Shown here piece by piece: positions 1 through 5,522 of a DNA stretch of 5,522 bases (the first letter of the stretch is position 1; every line of letters begins with the position of its first letter). The notes below the pieces were generated by a model. It worked only from the letters and a program-made list of their open reading frames with translations. It was not told where the DNA came from and ran no database searches. The stretch spans positions 1 through 5,522 of the forward strand of contig CALKWL010000032.1 of the NCBI GenBank assembly GCA_938004235.1, in the 5' to 3' direction. The DNA comes from an uncultured Gammaproteobacteria bacterium. Its GTDB lineage: Bacteria; Pseudomonadota; Gammaproteobacteria; Halothiobacillales; Halothiobacillaceae. The position numbers and the translations under genes are program-made.

Positions 1-771
1 ATCATCATCCTCGCCGACCTGCATTTGCGCGAGGATGCGCCACACATCACACAACAGCTACTCGCCCTTGAAGCGCGTCTGCTCAAAGCGGATGCGCTTT
101 ATATTTTGGGCGATTTTGTCGAAGTCTGGGTGGGTGACGACGCACCCATCCCACCCCCTATTCAGCCCGCGCTCGATCTACTCAAAAGACTTTCCAGCGC
201 GGGCATCCCCCTGTTTTTCCAGCATGGCAACCGCGACTTCATGATTGGGCGCGCGCTTGCCACACGCCTCGGTTTCAACCTGCTACCGGATGTTTATGTC
301 ACCGAGCTGTACGGCCATCCAGTCGCGCTGCTTCATGGCGATACCCTTTGCACCGACGATGCACCCTACCAGGCCATGCGCCGCAAACTGCGCCATCCAT
401 TCATAAAGTTTGTCCTGCGCCATCTGCCCTTGAAAACACGCATGAAACTTGCCTCCAGGCTACGCGAGCGCAGCAAGCAGGCCACCGGGCAAAAATCCAA
501 CCTCATCATGGATGTCAACACGCAAGCCGTGAGCGACGCCATGCAGCGCCATGGTGTTAACGTCCTTATCCACGGTCACACGCATCGCCCTGCCATTCAT
601 CAGGAAGCTCATGGCCTGCGTGCGGTGCTCGGTGATTGGGAAGATGGCGCCGTTCTACTCAGCATCCAGCCCACCGGGTTAAGCCTGGAACGCATTCATG
701 CAGAACGCACCCAGCAGCTTGCTACTGCGCCTTGGCCTCATTCGGAAATCAACCACCCAGCACCCGCTTGA
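1..771 (+). CDS. lpxH: UDP-2,3-diacylglucosamine diphosphatase LpxH (5'-partial)
   Basis: LpxH is a peripheral inner-membrane metallophosphoesterase that hydrolyses UDP-2,3-diacylglucosamine to lipid X and UMP in lipid A synthesis. The reading frame is open from base 1, and 256 residues are visible. It shows the full Mn-dependent motif set: ADLHL (D6, H8), ILGDFVEVW (D38), HGNRD (N77), LLHGDTLCTDD (H112) and IHGHTHRP (H191, H193, H195). These align with the E. coli LpxH metal ligands at an offset of about two residues, so only about two N-terminal residues and the start codon are missing. The first start-like codon in the window (TTG at 25) lies after the DLHL motif and cannot be the true start. 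The C-terminus runs about 15 residues beyond the E. coli protein (240 aa). The 3' end overlaps the convergent rnhB by 23 bp. The LpxH-specific GDTLCTDD segment argues against a generic phosphoesterase. Confidence 0.96.
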   Translation: MIILADLHLREDAPHITQQLLALEARLLKADALYILGDFVEVWVGDDAPIPPPIQPALDLLKRLSSAGIPLFFQHGNRDFMIGRALATRLGFNLLPDVYVTELYGHPVALLHGDTLCTDDAPYQAMRRKLRHPFIKFVLRHLPLKTRMKLASRLRERSKQATGQKSNLIMDVNTQAVSDAMQRHGVNVLIHGHTHRPAIHQEAHGLRAVLGDWEDGAVLLSIQPTGLSLERIHAERTQQLATAPWPHSEINHPAPA

Positions 772-1360
772 CCGGTGCAAAGCTCCGCCGATGCTCCGGA
801 CATGCGCCATGCGCGACCAGCGCCGCCATGTGCTCCGCCGTCGGATAGCCCTTGTGCCGATCAAAACCATACTGCGGATAGCGTGCGTGCAACTCCAGCA
901 AAGTACGATCCCGCGCCACCTTGGCCAAAATCGACGCCGCGCTGATACATGGCTCCAGTGCATCGCCGCCGATAATCGCCCGTGCCGGACATGCGAACGC
1001 GGGCGCACGATTGCCATCAACTAAAACCTCCGTCGGCGCCCTGGACAATCCCGCGACTGCGCGTTGCATGGCCAGTAAGCTAGCCTGCAAGATATTGATG
1101 GCGTCAATCTCCGCCGCGCTCGCCTCGGCAATACTCCAGGCCAGCGCCTTGCTCTGAATCTCGATAAACAAGGCTTCACGCCGTTTTTCGCTCAGTTTCT
1201 TCGAGTCGTTTAGCCCGGTAATCGGCTGTGCGGGGTCAAGAATGACCGCCGCCGCAAACACTGCCCCGGCCAGAGGTCCGCGTCCAGCCTCATCCACACC
1301 TGCCACCCAAACCTCAGACGGCTCCGCATTTGCAAACAAGTCATAGGAATCCGCGCGCAT
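749..1360 (-). CDS. rnhB: Ribonuclease HII
   Basis: RNase HII is a cytosolic endonuclease that cuts the RNA strand of RNA-DNA hybrids and nicks at single ribonucleotides in DNA. The 203-residue product matches the family length (E. coli 198). Visible motifs are VAGVDEAGRGPLAGAV (catalytic D23, E24), NDSKKLS (52-57), LVDGN (D115), GGDALEPCISAASILAKVARDR (fourth acidic residue D133), YGFDRHKGYPT and a C-terminal HRRSF. The 18-residue spacing between D115 and D133 matches known RNase HII enzymes. The ATG at 1360 is the longest possible start because an in-frame TAG lies two codons upstream. Its ribosome binding site is poor. A GTG at codon 19, preceded by GAGG, would start just before VAGVDEAGRG and is a plausible alternative. 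rnhB often lies downstream of lpxB in proteobacteria; here it is upstream and inverted, between lpxH and gnnA. Confidence 0.96.
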   Translation of the reverse strand: MRADSYDLFANAEPSEVWVAGVDEAGRGPLAGAVFAAAVILDPAQPITGLNDSKKLSEKRREALFIEIQSKALAWSIAEASAAEIDAINILQASLLAMQRAVAGLSRAPTEVLVDGNRAPAFACPARAIIGGDALEPCISAASILAKVARDRTLLELHARYPQYGFDRHKGYPTAEHMAALVAHGACPEHRRSFAPVKRVLGG

Positions 1361-1364
1361 AGCC

Positions 1365-1370
1365 TATAAT
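1365..1370 (+). promoter_or_regulatory. Candidate -10 box for the gnnA-gnnB-lpxB operon
   Basis: A perfect TATAAT lies in the 45-bp gap between the divergent rnhB and gnnA starts, about 36 bp before the gnnA ATG. A promoter is needed around here because rnhB faces away. A start site near 1377 would give a leader of about 29 nt that includes the ribosome binding site. No recognisable -35 hexamer sits 16-18 bp upstream and there is no extended TG motif, so the call rests on the hexamer and context alone. Confidence 0.4.
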
Positions 1371-1394
1371 CCCGCGACTAAAAAATGAGCGGTG

Positions 1395-1399
1395 AAGGA
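1395..1399 (+). promoter_or_regulatory. Ribosome binding site of gnnA
   Basis: AAGGA lies six bases before the ATG at 1406. This is good Shine-Dalgarno spacing and supports that start for the oxidoreductase, whose Rossmann GTGYLG motif begins at residue 10. Confidence 0.7.
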
Positions 1400-1405
1400 T
1401 AAAGC

Positions 1406-2344
1406 ATGACTCCTCTCAAATGCGCCGTTATCGGCACGGGCTACCTTGGCAAATTTCACGCCGACAAATACGCCGCCCTGCCTGAATGCGAACTCGTCGC
1501 CATTGTCGATACCAACCCCGAAGCAGCCTCCGCCATCGCCGCGAAACACGGCTGCCTTGGCTTGACCGATTACCTCGACCTGCTCGGCAAAGTTGATGCC
1601 GTAAGCGTTGCCGCCCCCACCAGCCTGCATTTCGCCATCGCACGCGATTTTCTTCAGGCCGGGTCACATGTTCTGGTCGAAAAACCGATTACCACCACGG
1701 TTGCAGAGGCCGACGAACTGATTCGACTTGCCCACGAACAGCAGCGCGTGCTCATGGTCGGTCATTTGGAGCGCTTCAATCCCGCCATCCTTGCGCTCTA
1801 AGGCGTGCTCAACGCGCCGCGCTTCATCGAATCCACCCGACTGGCTCCGTTCAAGCCACGCGCCACCGATGTCAGCGTGGTGCTTGATTTAATGATTCAC
1901 GACATCGACATCATCCTCGACATGGTGGACTCGGAAATTATCGGCATCGAAGCGTCCGGTGCCGCCGTTCTGACCAACGACACCGACATTGCCAATGCAC
2001 GCCTGACTTTTGCCAACGGCTGCGTTGCCAACGTCACCGCCAGCCGCATCAGCTTGAAAAGCGAACGCAAGATGCGCATGTTCCAGAAAGATGCCTATCT
2101 TTCTGTCGATTTCCAGAATCGCGTGCTGTCAAGCTACCAACGCGGCGAAGGCGAAATGTTCCCCGGCGTACCCAACTTCATTCCCAATGAACAAAGCTTT
2201 GAGAGCAGCGATGCCTTGCTGGAGGAAATTCGCCACTTTGCTGATTGCTGTATCCACGGCAAAACACCGCGTGTTTCCGGCGAGGCAGGCCGTCGCGCCC
2301 TGGCCGCCGCCGAAGCGATCAGTGCCAAATTGAATTCGAATTAA
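1406..2344 (+). pseudogene. gnnA: GnnA-like UDP-GlcNAc 3-dehydrogenase (Gfo/Idh/MocA family), interrupted by an in-frame TAA
   Basis: In the characterised family, GnnA oxidises the 3-hydroxyl of UDP-GlcNAc with NAD+, giving the 3-keto sugar used by GnnB. The frame encodes 312 residues with one TAA at codon 132 (1799-1801). The upstream part (131 codons) carries the NAD-binding Rossmann fold: VIGTGYLGKFH (8-18), D35 after the second strand, AAPTSLH (69-75) and the diagnostic EKP (92-94), ending in VGHLERFNPAILAL. The downstream part continues in the same frame at 1802 with the substrate domain, including RLAPFKPR and DLMIHDIDIIL (likely catalytic H165). Conservation resumes at once with no frame change, so a single base substitution of a sense codon is the simplest origin. 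The 131-residue upstream product would lack the catalytic domain. The downstream part has no convincing start: GTG at 1805 has AAGG only one base away. gnnB begins 14 bp downstream. The gnnA name rests on its position next to gnnB and lpxB; the family also includes other sugar dehydrogenases. A base error in the assembly is possible. Confidence 0.82.
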
Positions 2345-2358
2345 CAAAGAGAACGCCC

Positions 2359-3456
2359 ATGTCCATTCCAATGGTTGACCTGACTGCCCAATACCAGGCT
2401 CTGAAAAGTGAAATCGACGCAGGCTTGCTGCACACGCTGGAATCCGCGCAATTCATTCTTGGCCCGAATGTGCGCGCCTTTGAAGAGGAAGCCGCAGTCC
2501 ACCTTGGTGTTAAACATGCCATAACCTGCGCCAACGGCACCGATGCGCTACACCTCGCCCTGCTGGCCGCGGGCATTGGTGCAGGCGATGAAGTCATCAC
2601 CACCCCCTTCACCTTTATCGCTACCGCCGAAGCCATTCGCTACGTCGGTGCCCGCCCGGTGTTTGTCGATATCGACCCGCAAAGCTTCAATATCGACGTG
2701 AATCTGATCGAAGCCGCCATCACGCCCAAAACCCGTGCCATCATGCCGGTGCATCTGTTCGGCCAGCCTGCCGACATGGCCGCAATTCGCGCCCTTGCCA
2801 TCAAGCACCAGCTCAAAATCATCGAAGATTGCGCGCAATCGTTCGGCGCAGATATCGAAGGCCACATGACCGGCAGCATGGGCGATGTGGGTGCCTTCAG
2901 CTTCTTTCCCAGCAAGAACCTCGGTTGCTTCGGCGACGGCGGCATGGTCACCACGAACGATGACGAACTGGCTGCAACCCTGCGCCAGTTGCGCAACCAC
3001 GGCAGCAAGGTGCGCTACTACCACGACATCATCGGCTACAACAGCCGACTGGATGAAATGCAGGCGGTCATCCTGCGCGCCAAGCTCAAGCACATTGCCA
3101 CCTATAACAGCGAACGCCGCCGCGTGGCACACCGCTACAATGCTGGTCTTGCCGGCCTGCCCGTCACTACACCGCATGAGGACGGCATCGGCACGCATGT
3201 ATTCCACCAATACACGCTCCTGACCGACCACCGCGAAAGCATCCAGCAGGCATTGCAGGCCGAAAAAATCGCCTCGGCGATCTACTACCCCATCCCGCTG
3301 CACCAGCAAAACGTGTTCAAGCCCGACTACCTTGGCCTGAGCCTGCCCAATGCGGAAAACGTGGCGCAACGCTGCCTCAGCCTGCCGATCTATCCCGAGC
3401 TAAGCGACGTGTCCATCGACCAGATCTGCTCTGTTATCCGTCGTGCCATCGGCTAA
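2359..3456 (+). CDS. gnnB: GnnB-like PLP-dependent UDP-sugar aminotransferase (DegT/DnrJ/EryC1 family)
   Basis: The 365-residue protein is a complete fold-type I sugar aminotransferase. N-terminal VDLTAQYQALKSEI is typical of the family. It is followed by FILGPNVRAFEEE (32-44), CANGTDALHLAL (57-68), GDEVITTPFTFIAT (76-89), VHLFGQPADM (131-140), IIEDCAQSFGA with PLP-ring Asp D157 and Q160, and FFPSKNLGCFGDGG with the Schiff-base lysine K186. Further on are RNHGS and YNSRLDEMQAVILRAKL. In GnnB this fold moves an amino group, normally from glutamate, onto the 3-keto sugar made by GnnA, giving UDP-GlcNAc3N for amide-linked lipid A. The start is the ATG at 2359, with AAAGAGA about seven bases upstream; the frame stays open further upstream but without conserved sequence. 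It follows gnnA by 14 bp and overlaps lpxB by 14 bp. Family membership is very secure. Substrate is inferred from the neighbours, and relatives such as WbpE- or PglE-type enzymes use other UDP-sugars. Confidence 0.9.
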   Translation: MSIPMVDLTAQYQALKSEIDAGLLHTLESAQFILGPNVRAFEEEAAVHLGVKHAITCANGTDALHLALLAAGIGAGDEVITTPFTFIATAEAIRYVGARPVFVDIDPQSFNIDVNLIEAAITPKTRAIMPVHLFGQPADMAAIRALAIKHQLKIIEDCAQSFGADIEGHMTGSMGDVGAFSFFPSKNLGCFGDGGMVTTNDDELAATLRQLRNHGSKVRYYHDIIGYNSRLDEMQAVILRAKLKHIATYNSERRRVAHRYNAGLAGLPVTTPHEDGIGTHVFHQYTLLTDHRESIQQALQAEKIASAIYYPIPLHQQNVFKPDYLGLSLPNAENVAQRCLSLPIYPELSDVSIDQICSVIRRAIG

Positions 3457-4600
3457 TTCTGCACCCACCGTCATGTTCTCCGCCGGCGAAGCTTCCGGCG
3501 ACAAACATGCGGCAGCCGTGTTCCGCGCCATGCGCGAGCGCCTTCCAAACCTTTGCGGCACAGGCATGGGAAGCCGTGCCATGGCGGATGCGGGCATCGA
3601 ATTGAACGTGGATTCCAGCGGCATTGGTGTTGTCGGTCTGGGCGAGGTTCTGCGCCATTACGGCGCGATCCGCCGGGCGCTCACCACCATGCAGGACGCC
3701 GTCTGCACCCAGCGCCCCGACCTTTTGATCTGCGTTGATTACAAGGAATTCAACCTCAAGCTCGCCCGCCACGCCAAAGCCTGCGGCATCAAGGTGCTGT
3801 TTTACGTCAGTCCGCAGGTCTGGGCATGGCGACCGGGACGGGTGAAAAAATACGGTGCCGCCATCGACATGATGGCCGTCATCTTTCCGTTTGAAACCCG
3901 GTTTTACGAAGCGCACAACATCCCCGTGCGTTATGTCGGCCACCCGCTCGTCGGGCGCGTGCAGGCAAGCAGGGCGCGTGAAGTGTTGATGCAGGAATTC
4001 GGCCTGAGCGCCGCACCCCCGGTCATCGGACTGCTGCCCGGCAGCCGCAAGGCCGAAGTGCAACGCCTGCTGCCTGTGATGCTGCACAGTGCCGCGCTGT
4101 TGCGGCAAACCCAGCCCGATCTGCAATTCATCCTGCCACAGGCTGCCACCATCCCGGATGATTTGCTCGACCCCCTGCTTGCCGCTTCAAACGTGCCCGT
4201 GCGGCGCGTGCATCAACGCAGCTACGACGTACTGGCCTGCTGCGATGCCGCCCTGGTCGCCTCCGGCACCGCCACGCTGGAAACCGCGCTGATGGGGGTG
4301 CCCATGGCCGTGGTTTACAAGGTCTCCCCGCTCACCTACACCCTGCTCAAACCCCTGATCCGCATTCCCGACATTGCCCTGGTCAATATCGTTGCCGAAC
4401 GCCGCATCGTGCAGGAGTTCGTGCAAAACGCCGCCGAACCGCAGGCGATTGCCCATGAAATGCAGCGCATTCTGCGTGATGCTGACTATGCTCAAAAGAT
4501 AAAGAACGACCTGGCTGAAGTTCAAACTCGACTGGGCATGGCAGATGGCGTCAATACCATGGCTCAACTTGCCTGTGAGATGCTTACGCCTGCTGAGTAA
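3443..4600 (+). CDS. lpxB: Lipid-A-disaccharide synthase LpxB
   Basis: LpxB is a membrane-associated GT19 glycosyltransferase that joins lipid X to UDP-2,3-diacylglucosamine, forming the beta-1,6 lipid A disaccharide. The 385-residue length is close to E. coli (382). Motifs in order are FSAGEASGD (12-20), ICVDYKEFNLKLA with the likely catalytic D99, YVSPQVWAWRPGRVKK (121-136), YVGHPLV (164-170), LLPGSRKAEV (197-206) and SGTATLETALMGVPM from residue 274. The GTG at 3443 lies inside the last codons of gnnB, giving a 14-bp overlap that suggests translational coupling. There is no earlier in-frame start because a TAA lies at 3401. An ATG at 3473 (codon 11) would begin almost on the GEASGD motif, so GTG is preferred although no Shine-Dalgarno is clear. 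The motif reads DYKEFN where DxPxFN is more usual, a mild variation. The gene is intact, so disaccharide formation should work whatever the state of gnnA. Confidence 0.96.
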   Translation: MPSANSAPTVMFSAGEASGDKHAAAVFRAMRERLPNLCGTGMGSRAMADAGIELNVDSSGIGVVGLGEVLRHYGAIRRALTTMQDAVCTQRPDLLICVDYKEFNLKLARHAKACGIKVLFYVSPQVWAWRPGRVKKYGAAIDMMAVIFPFETRFYEAHNIPVRYVGHPLVGRVQASRAREVLMQEFGLSAAPPVIGLLPGSRKAEVQRLLPVMLHSAALLRQTQPDLQFILPQAATIPDDLLDPLLAASNVPVRRVHQRSYDVLACCDAALVASGTATLETALMGVPMAVVYKVSPLTYTLLKPLIRIPDIALVNIVAERRIVQEFVQNAAEPQAIAHEMQRILRDADYAQKIKNDLAEVQTRLGMADGVNTMAQLACEMLTPAE

Positions 4601-4658
4601 CGAAAGCCCGCCTCAACAAGCGCATATCGTTTGCTCAATGTTGCACATTCTCAATGAC

Positions 4659-4736
4659 TAGGACTTACGCATAGCCCTGATTTCCCCCTCCCCCTTGACG
4701 GGAGAGGAGGGAAAACCAACTTTTGCGCAAGTCCTA
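4659..4736. mobile_element. MITE-like palindromic element
   Basis: A 78-bp palindromic unit lies 58 bp after lpxB. Its ends are 13-bp inverted repeats, TAGGACTTACGCA at 4659-4671 and TGCGCAAGTCCTA at 4724-4736, matching at 12 of 13 positions. The middle is a C-rich tract (4684-4694) followed by GACG and a G-rich tract (4699-4711) that pair imperfectly into an inner hairpin. The outermost TA at each end could be a TA target duplication, as made by IS630/Tc1-mariner-type transposases. It has no coding capacity. Inference: a non-autonomous miniature inverted-repeat element. It could instead be a REP-type extragenic palindrome. Confidence 0.6.
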
Positions 4737-4791
4737 TGAGTTATGTGCTGCAAGACGTGCTGAGACTTTGAACCTGTTGCAAGCGCCCTAC

Positions 4792-4822
4792 CAGTCTGCT
4801 GAAACGCTGCGTCAGCAGACTG
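4792..4822 (-). terminator. Perfect 11-bp stem hairpin abutting the stop of the unrecognised gene
   Basis: CAGTCTGCTGA at 4792-4802 and TCAGCAGACTG at 4812-4822 are exact reverse complements separated by a 9-base loop. The right arm touches the TAA (4823-4825) of the minus-strand gene, so the hairpin forms the first 31 bases after that stop. No U-run follows the stem on either strand, so this is not a textbook intrinsic terminator. It may protect a 3' end or act as a weak bidirectional terminator between the convergent genes. Confidence 0.5.
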
Positions 4823-5386
4823 TTACACCGCACCGCGAGCTTCGTAGCGCACTTCGACCGCAAGCCCTGCGACATCGGCCAGTTCTACGCTCTCGAATTT
4901 TGGCGCGTAGGTTTTTGTCGCGTTGTAGGCGGTCATGACCTTTTCGCCTGCACTTTGCCCTTTAAAGTCGCTTTTTTCGAGCAATAGCACATCGAGCAGC
5001 TCGTTCCAGGCCATGCCTTCGAGCAGAGGAATCAGAATCAGGCGTGCGCCGCCGATTTTGCTCTGCACACCCTTGCCAAGATTGCGCACAAACAGGATTA
5101 CACTCGCGCCCTCGGCCAGGTCGGCGCCGTACATCTCGATCAGCGTCGGCAGCTCGGCCAAATCGTCCAGGAACCCGGAGAGCATGAAAATGTGCTCGGC
5201 ATCGCTAAGCATGGCCGCCTGCTTGAGCACAGCCTTGGGCGGTTTGCGACGGCCTTGGGCATCGCCGACGTCACCTTCGCGGATCACCAGTTCGCCGCGA
5301 TAGGCGTCAAAGCCGGGCTGGCCCGCGGATTCACTGAAGTTCTGGTTGAAAAGCAGGCTGCGGCCTTCGTAGTTGGAAAGAAGCAT
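4823..5386 (-). CDS. Unrecognised 187-residue cytosolic protein
   Basis: I do not recognise this family. The frame runs from an ATG at 5386 to TAA at 4823, giving 187 residues. A TTG further upstream (5431) would add 15 residues, but TTGGAG five bases before the ATG makes 5386 the better start. The N-terminus MLLSNYEGRSLLFNQ is not a signal peptide and no transmembrane segment is evident. The sequence alternates short hydrophobic strands (AEHIFMLSGFL, ASVILFVRNLG, ARLILIPLLEG) with acidic amphipathic stretches (DDLAELPTLIEMYGADLAEG, MAWNELLDVLLLEKSD), which suggests a soluble alpha/beta domain. A short basic patch, GRRKPPKAVLK, lies near residue 45. The strong ribosome binding site, even composition and lack of stops support a real gene. 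It is convergent with lpxB and separated from it by the repeat region, so it is probably not part of lipid A synthesis. Confidence 0.8.
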   Translation of the reverse strand: MLLSNYEGRSLLFNQNFSESAGQPGFDAYRGELVIREGDVGDAQGRRKPPKAVLKQAAMLSDAEHIFMLSGFLDDLAELPTLIEMYGADLAEGASVILFVRNLGKGVQSKIGGARLILIPLLEGMAWNELLDVLLLEKSDFKGQSAGEKVMTAYNATKTYAPKFESVELADVAGLAVEVRYEARGAV

Positions 5387-5391
5387 GATTA

Positions 5392-5397
5392 CTCCAA
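5392..5397 (-). promoter_or_regulatory. Ribosome binding site fixing the start of the unrecognised gene
   Basis: Read on the minus strand, TTGGAG is followed by five bases (TAATC) and the ATG at 5386. It is the best Shine-Dalgarno near either candidate start, so it decides for the 187-residue product over the longer TTG version. Confidence 0.75.
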
Positions 5398-5475
5398 AAT
5401 ATTCTAGGTTGAAAGGTGGGGGTATTGACAAATACGCTAACGGCTGAAATGTACATCAATAGCCCCCTCCCACTT

Positions 5476-5522
5476 AGATCGGAAGAGCGTCGTGTAGGGA
5501 AAGAGTGTAGATCTCGGTGGTC
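5476..5522. other. Illumina TruSeq adapter sequence (assembly contaminant)
   Basis: From AGATCGGAAGAGCGTCGTGT onward, the last 47 bases match the reverse complement of the Illumina TruSeq universal adapter as I know it, ending in CTCGGTGGTC at the window edge. This is library sequence, not genome, so the natural sequence ends at about 5475. The 89 bases between it and the start codon at 5386 (5387-5475) hold the ribosome binding site and no confident promoter. Confidence 0.97.

Noticed and set aside
1799..1801. Recoding (selenocysteine, pyrrolysine or programmed readthrough) at the gnnA stop
   Set aside because: The codon is TAA, not TGA or TAG, there is no evident downstream stem-loop, and this family is not known for recoding.
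1805..2344. Downstream part of gnnA as an independent 179-residue gene starting at GTG 1805
   Set aside because: It lacks the Rossmann domain and continues the upstream part in the same frame. The only SD-like sequence is one base from the GTG, so it is best read as the rest of one interrupted gene.
2548..3369. Long minus-strand open frame (273 codons) opposite gnnB
   Set aside because: It lies wholly antisense to a strongly conserved aminotransferase. Its translation is rich in Ala, Val, Gly, His and Asp with no family motif, as expected of an antisense shadow in GC-rich DNA.
3434..4126. Minus-strand open frame (230 codons) opposite lpxB
   Set aside because: It is antisense to the conserved LpxB motifs, has no recognisable domain and no supported start.
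4634..4656. Short direct repeat CTCAATG (4634-4640 and 4650-4656) downstream of lpxB
   Set aside because: Seven bases repeated once with no dyad or further copies is compatible with chance.
4723..4938. Plus-strand 71-codon frame in the repeat region
   Set aside because: It runs through the palindrome end, the hairpin and the antisense of the minus-strand gene, and has no motif or ribosome binding site.
5403..5433. Possible promoter on the minus strand (TTGTCA, 19-bp gap, TAGAAT) before the unrecognised gene
   Set aside because: The spacer is long, and the predicted start site would fall within the ribosome binding site, leaving a leader of only about 8 bases.

Overview
The window looks like the end of a short-read assembled contig from a Gram-negative bacterium, most likely a proteobacterium. 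Three canonical lipid A enzymes or their close partners are present (LpxH, LpxB and a GnnA/GnnB-type pair), and the residues around their motifs are proteobacterial in style. The last 47 bases (5476-5522) are Illumina TruSeq adapter rather than genome, so natural sequence ends at about 5475. No gene here allows a genus call. The gnnA-gnnB-lpxB arrangement recalls Acidithiobacillus ferrooxidans and similar organisms that make lipid A with a 2,3-diamino sugar.

Layout. Positions 1-771 (+) hold lpxH, lacking only about its first two codons at the window edge. Positions 749-1360 (-) hold rnhB, convergent with lpxH and overlapping its 3' end by 23 bp. A 45-bp divergent gap with a TATAAT box and a good ribosome binding site leads into a + strand run. 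This run is a gnnA-like oxidoreductase (1406-2344, interrupted by an in-frame TAA at 1799), a gnnB-like PLP aminotransferase (2359-3456) and lpxB (3443-4600, GTG start overlapping gnnB). Positions 4601-4822 are non-coding and contain a 78-bp MITE-like palindromic element and a perfect 11-bp-stem hairpin. Positions 4823-5386 (-) encode a 187-residue protein I do not recognise, convergent with lpxB.

How the genes work together. GnnA oxidises the 3-OH of UDP-GlcNAc and GnnB transaminates the ketone, giving UDP-GlcNAc3N. A matching LpxA (not in this window) then N-acylates it. LpxH cleaves the UDP-diacyl sugar to lipid X, and LpxB joins lipid X with UDP-diacyl sugar to form the disaccharide. The window therefore covers middle steps of the Raetz pathway plus the branch that changes ester-linked to amide-linked acyl chains. 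The stop codon in gnnA, if real, would disable that branch while leaving gnnB and lpxB intact. Because adapter was left in this assembly, a base error must be ruled out first. I see no clear novel system. The points most worth a second look are the interrupted gnnA, the split lipid A locus without lpxA, the MITE-like element and the unrecognised gene.
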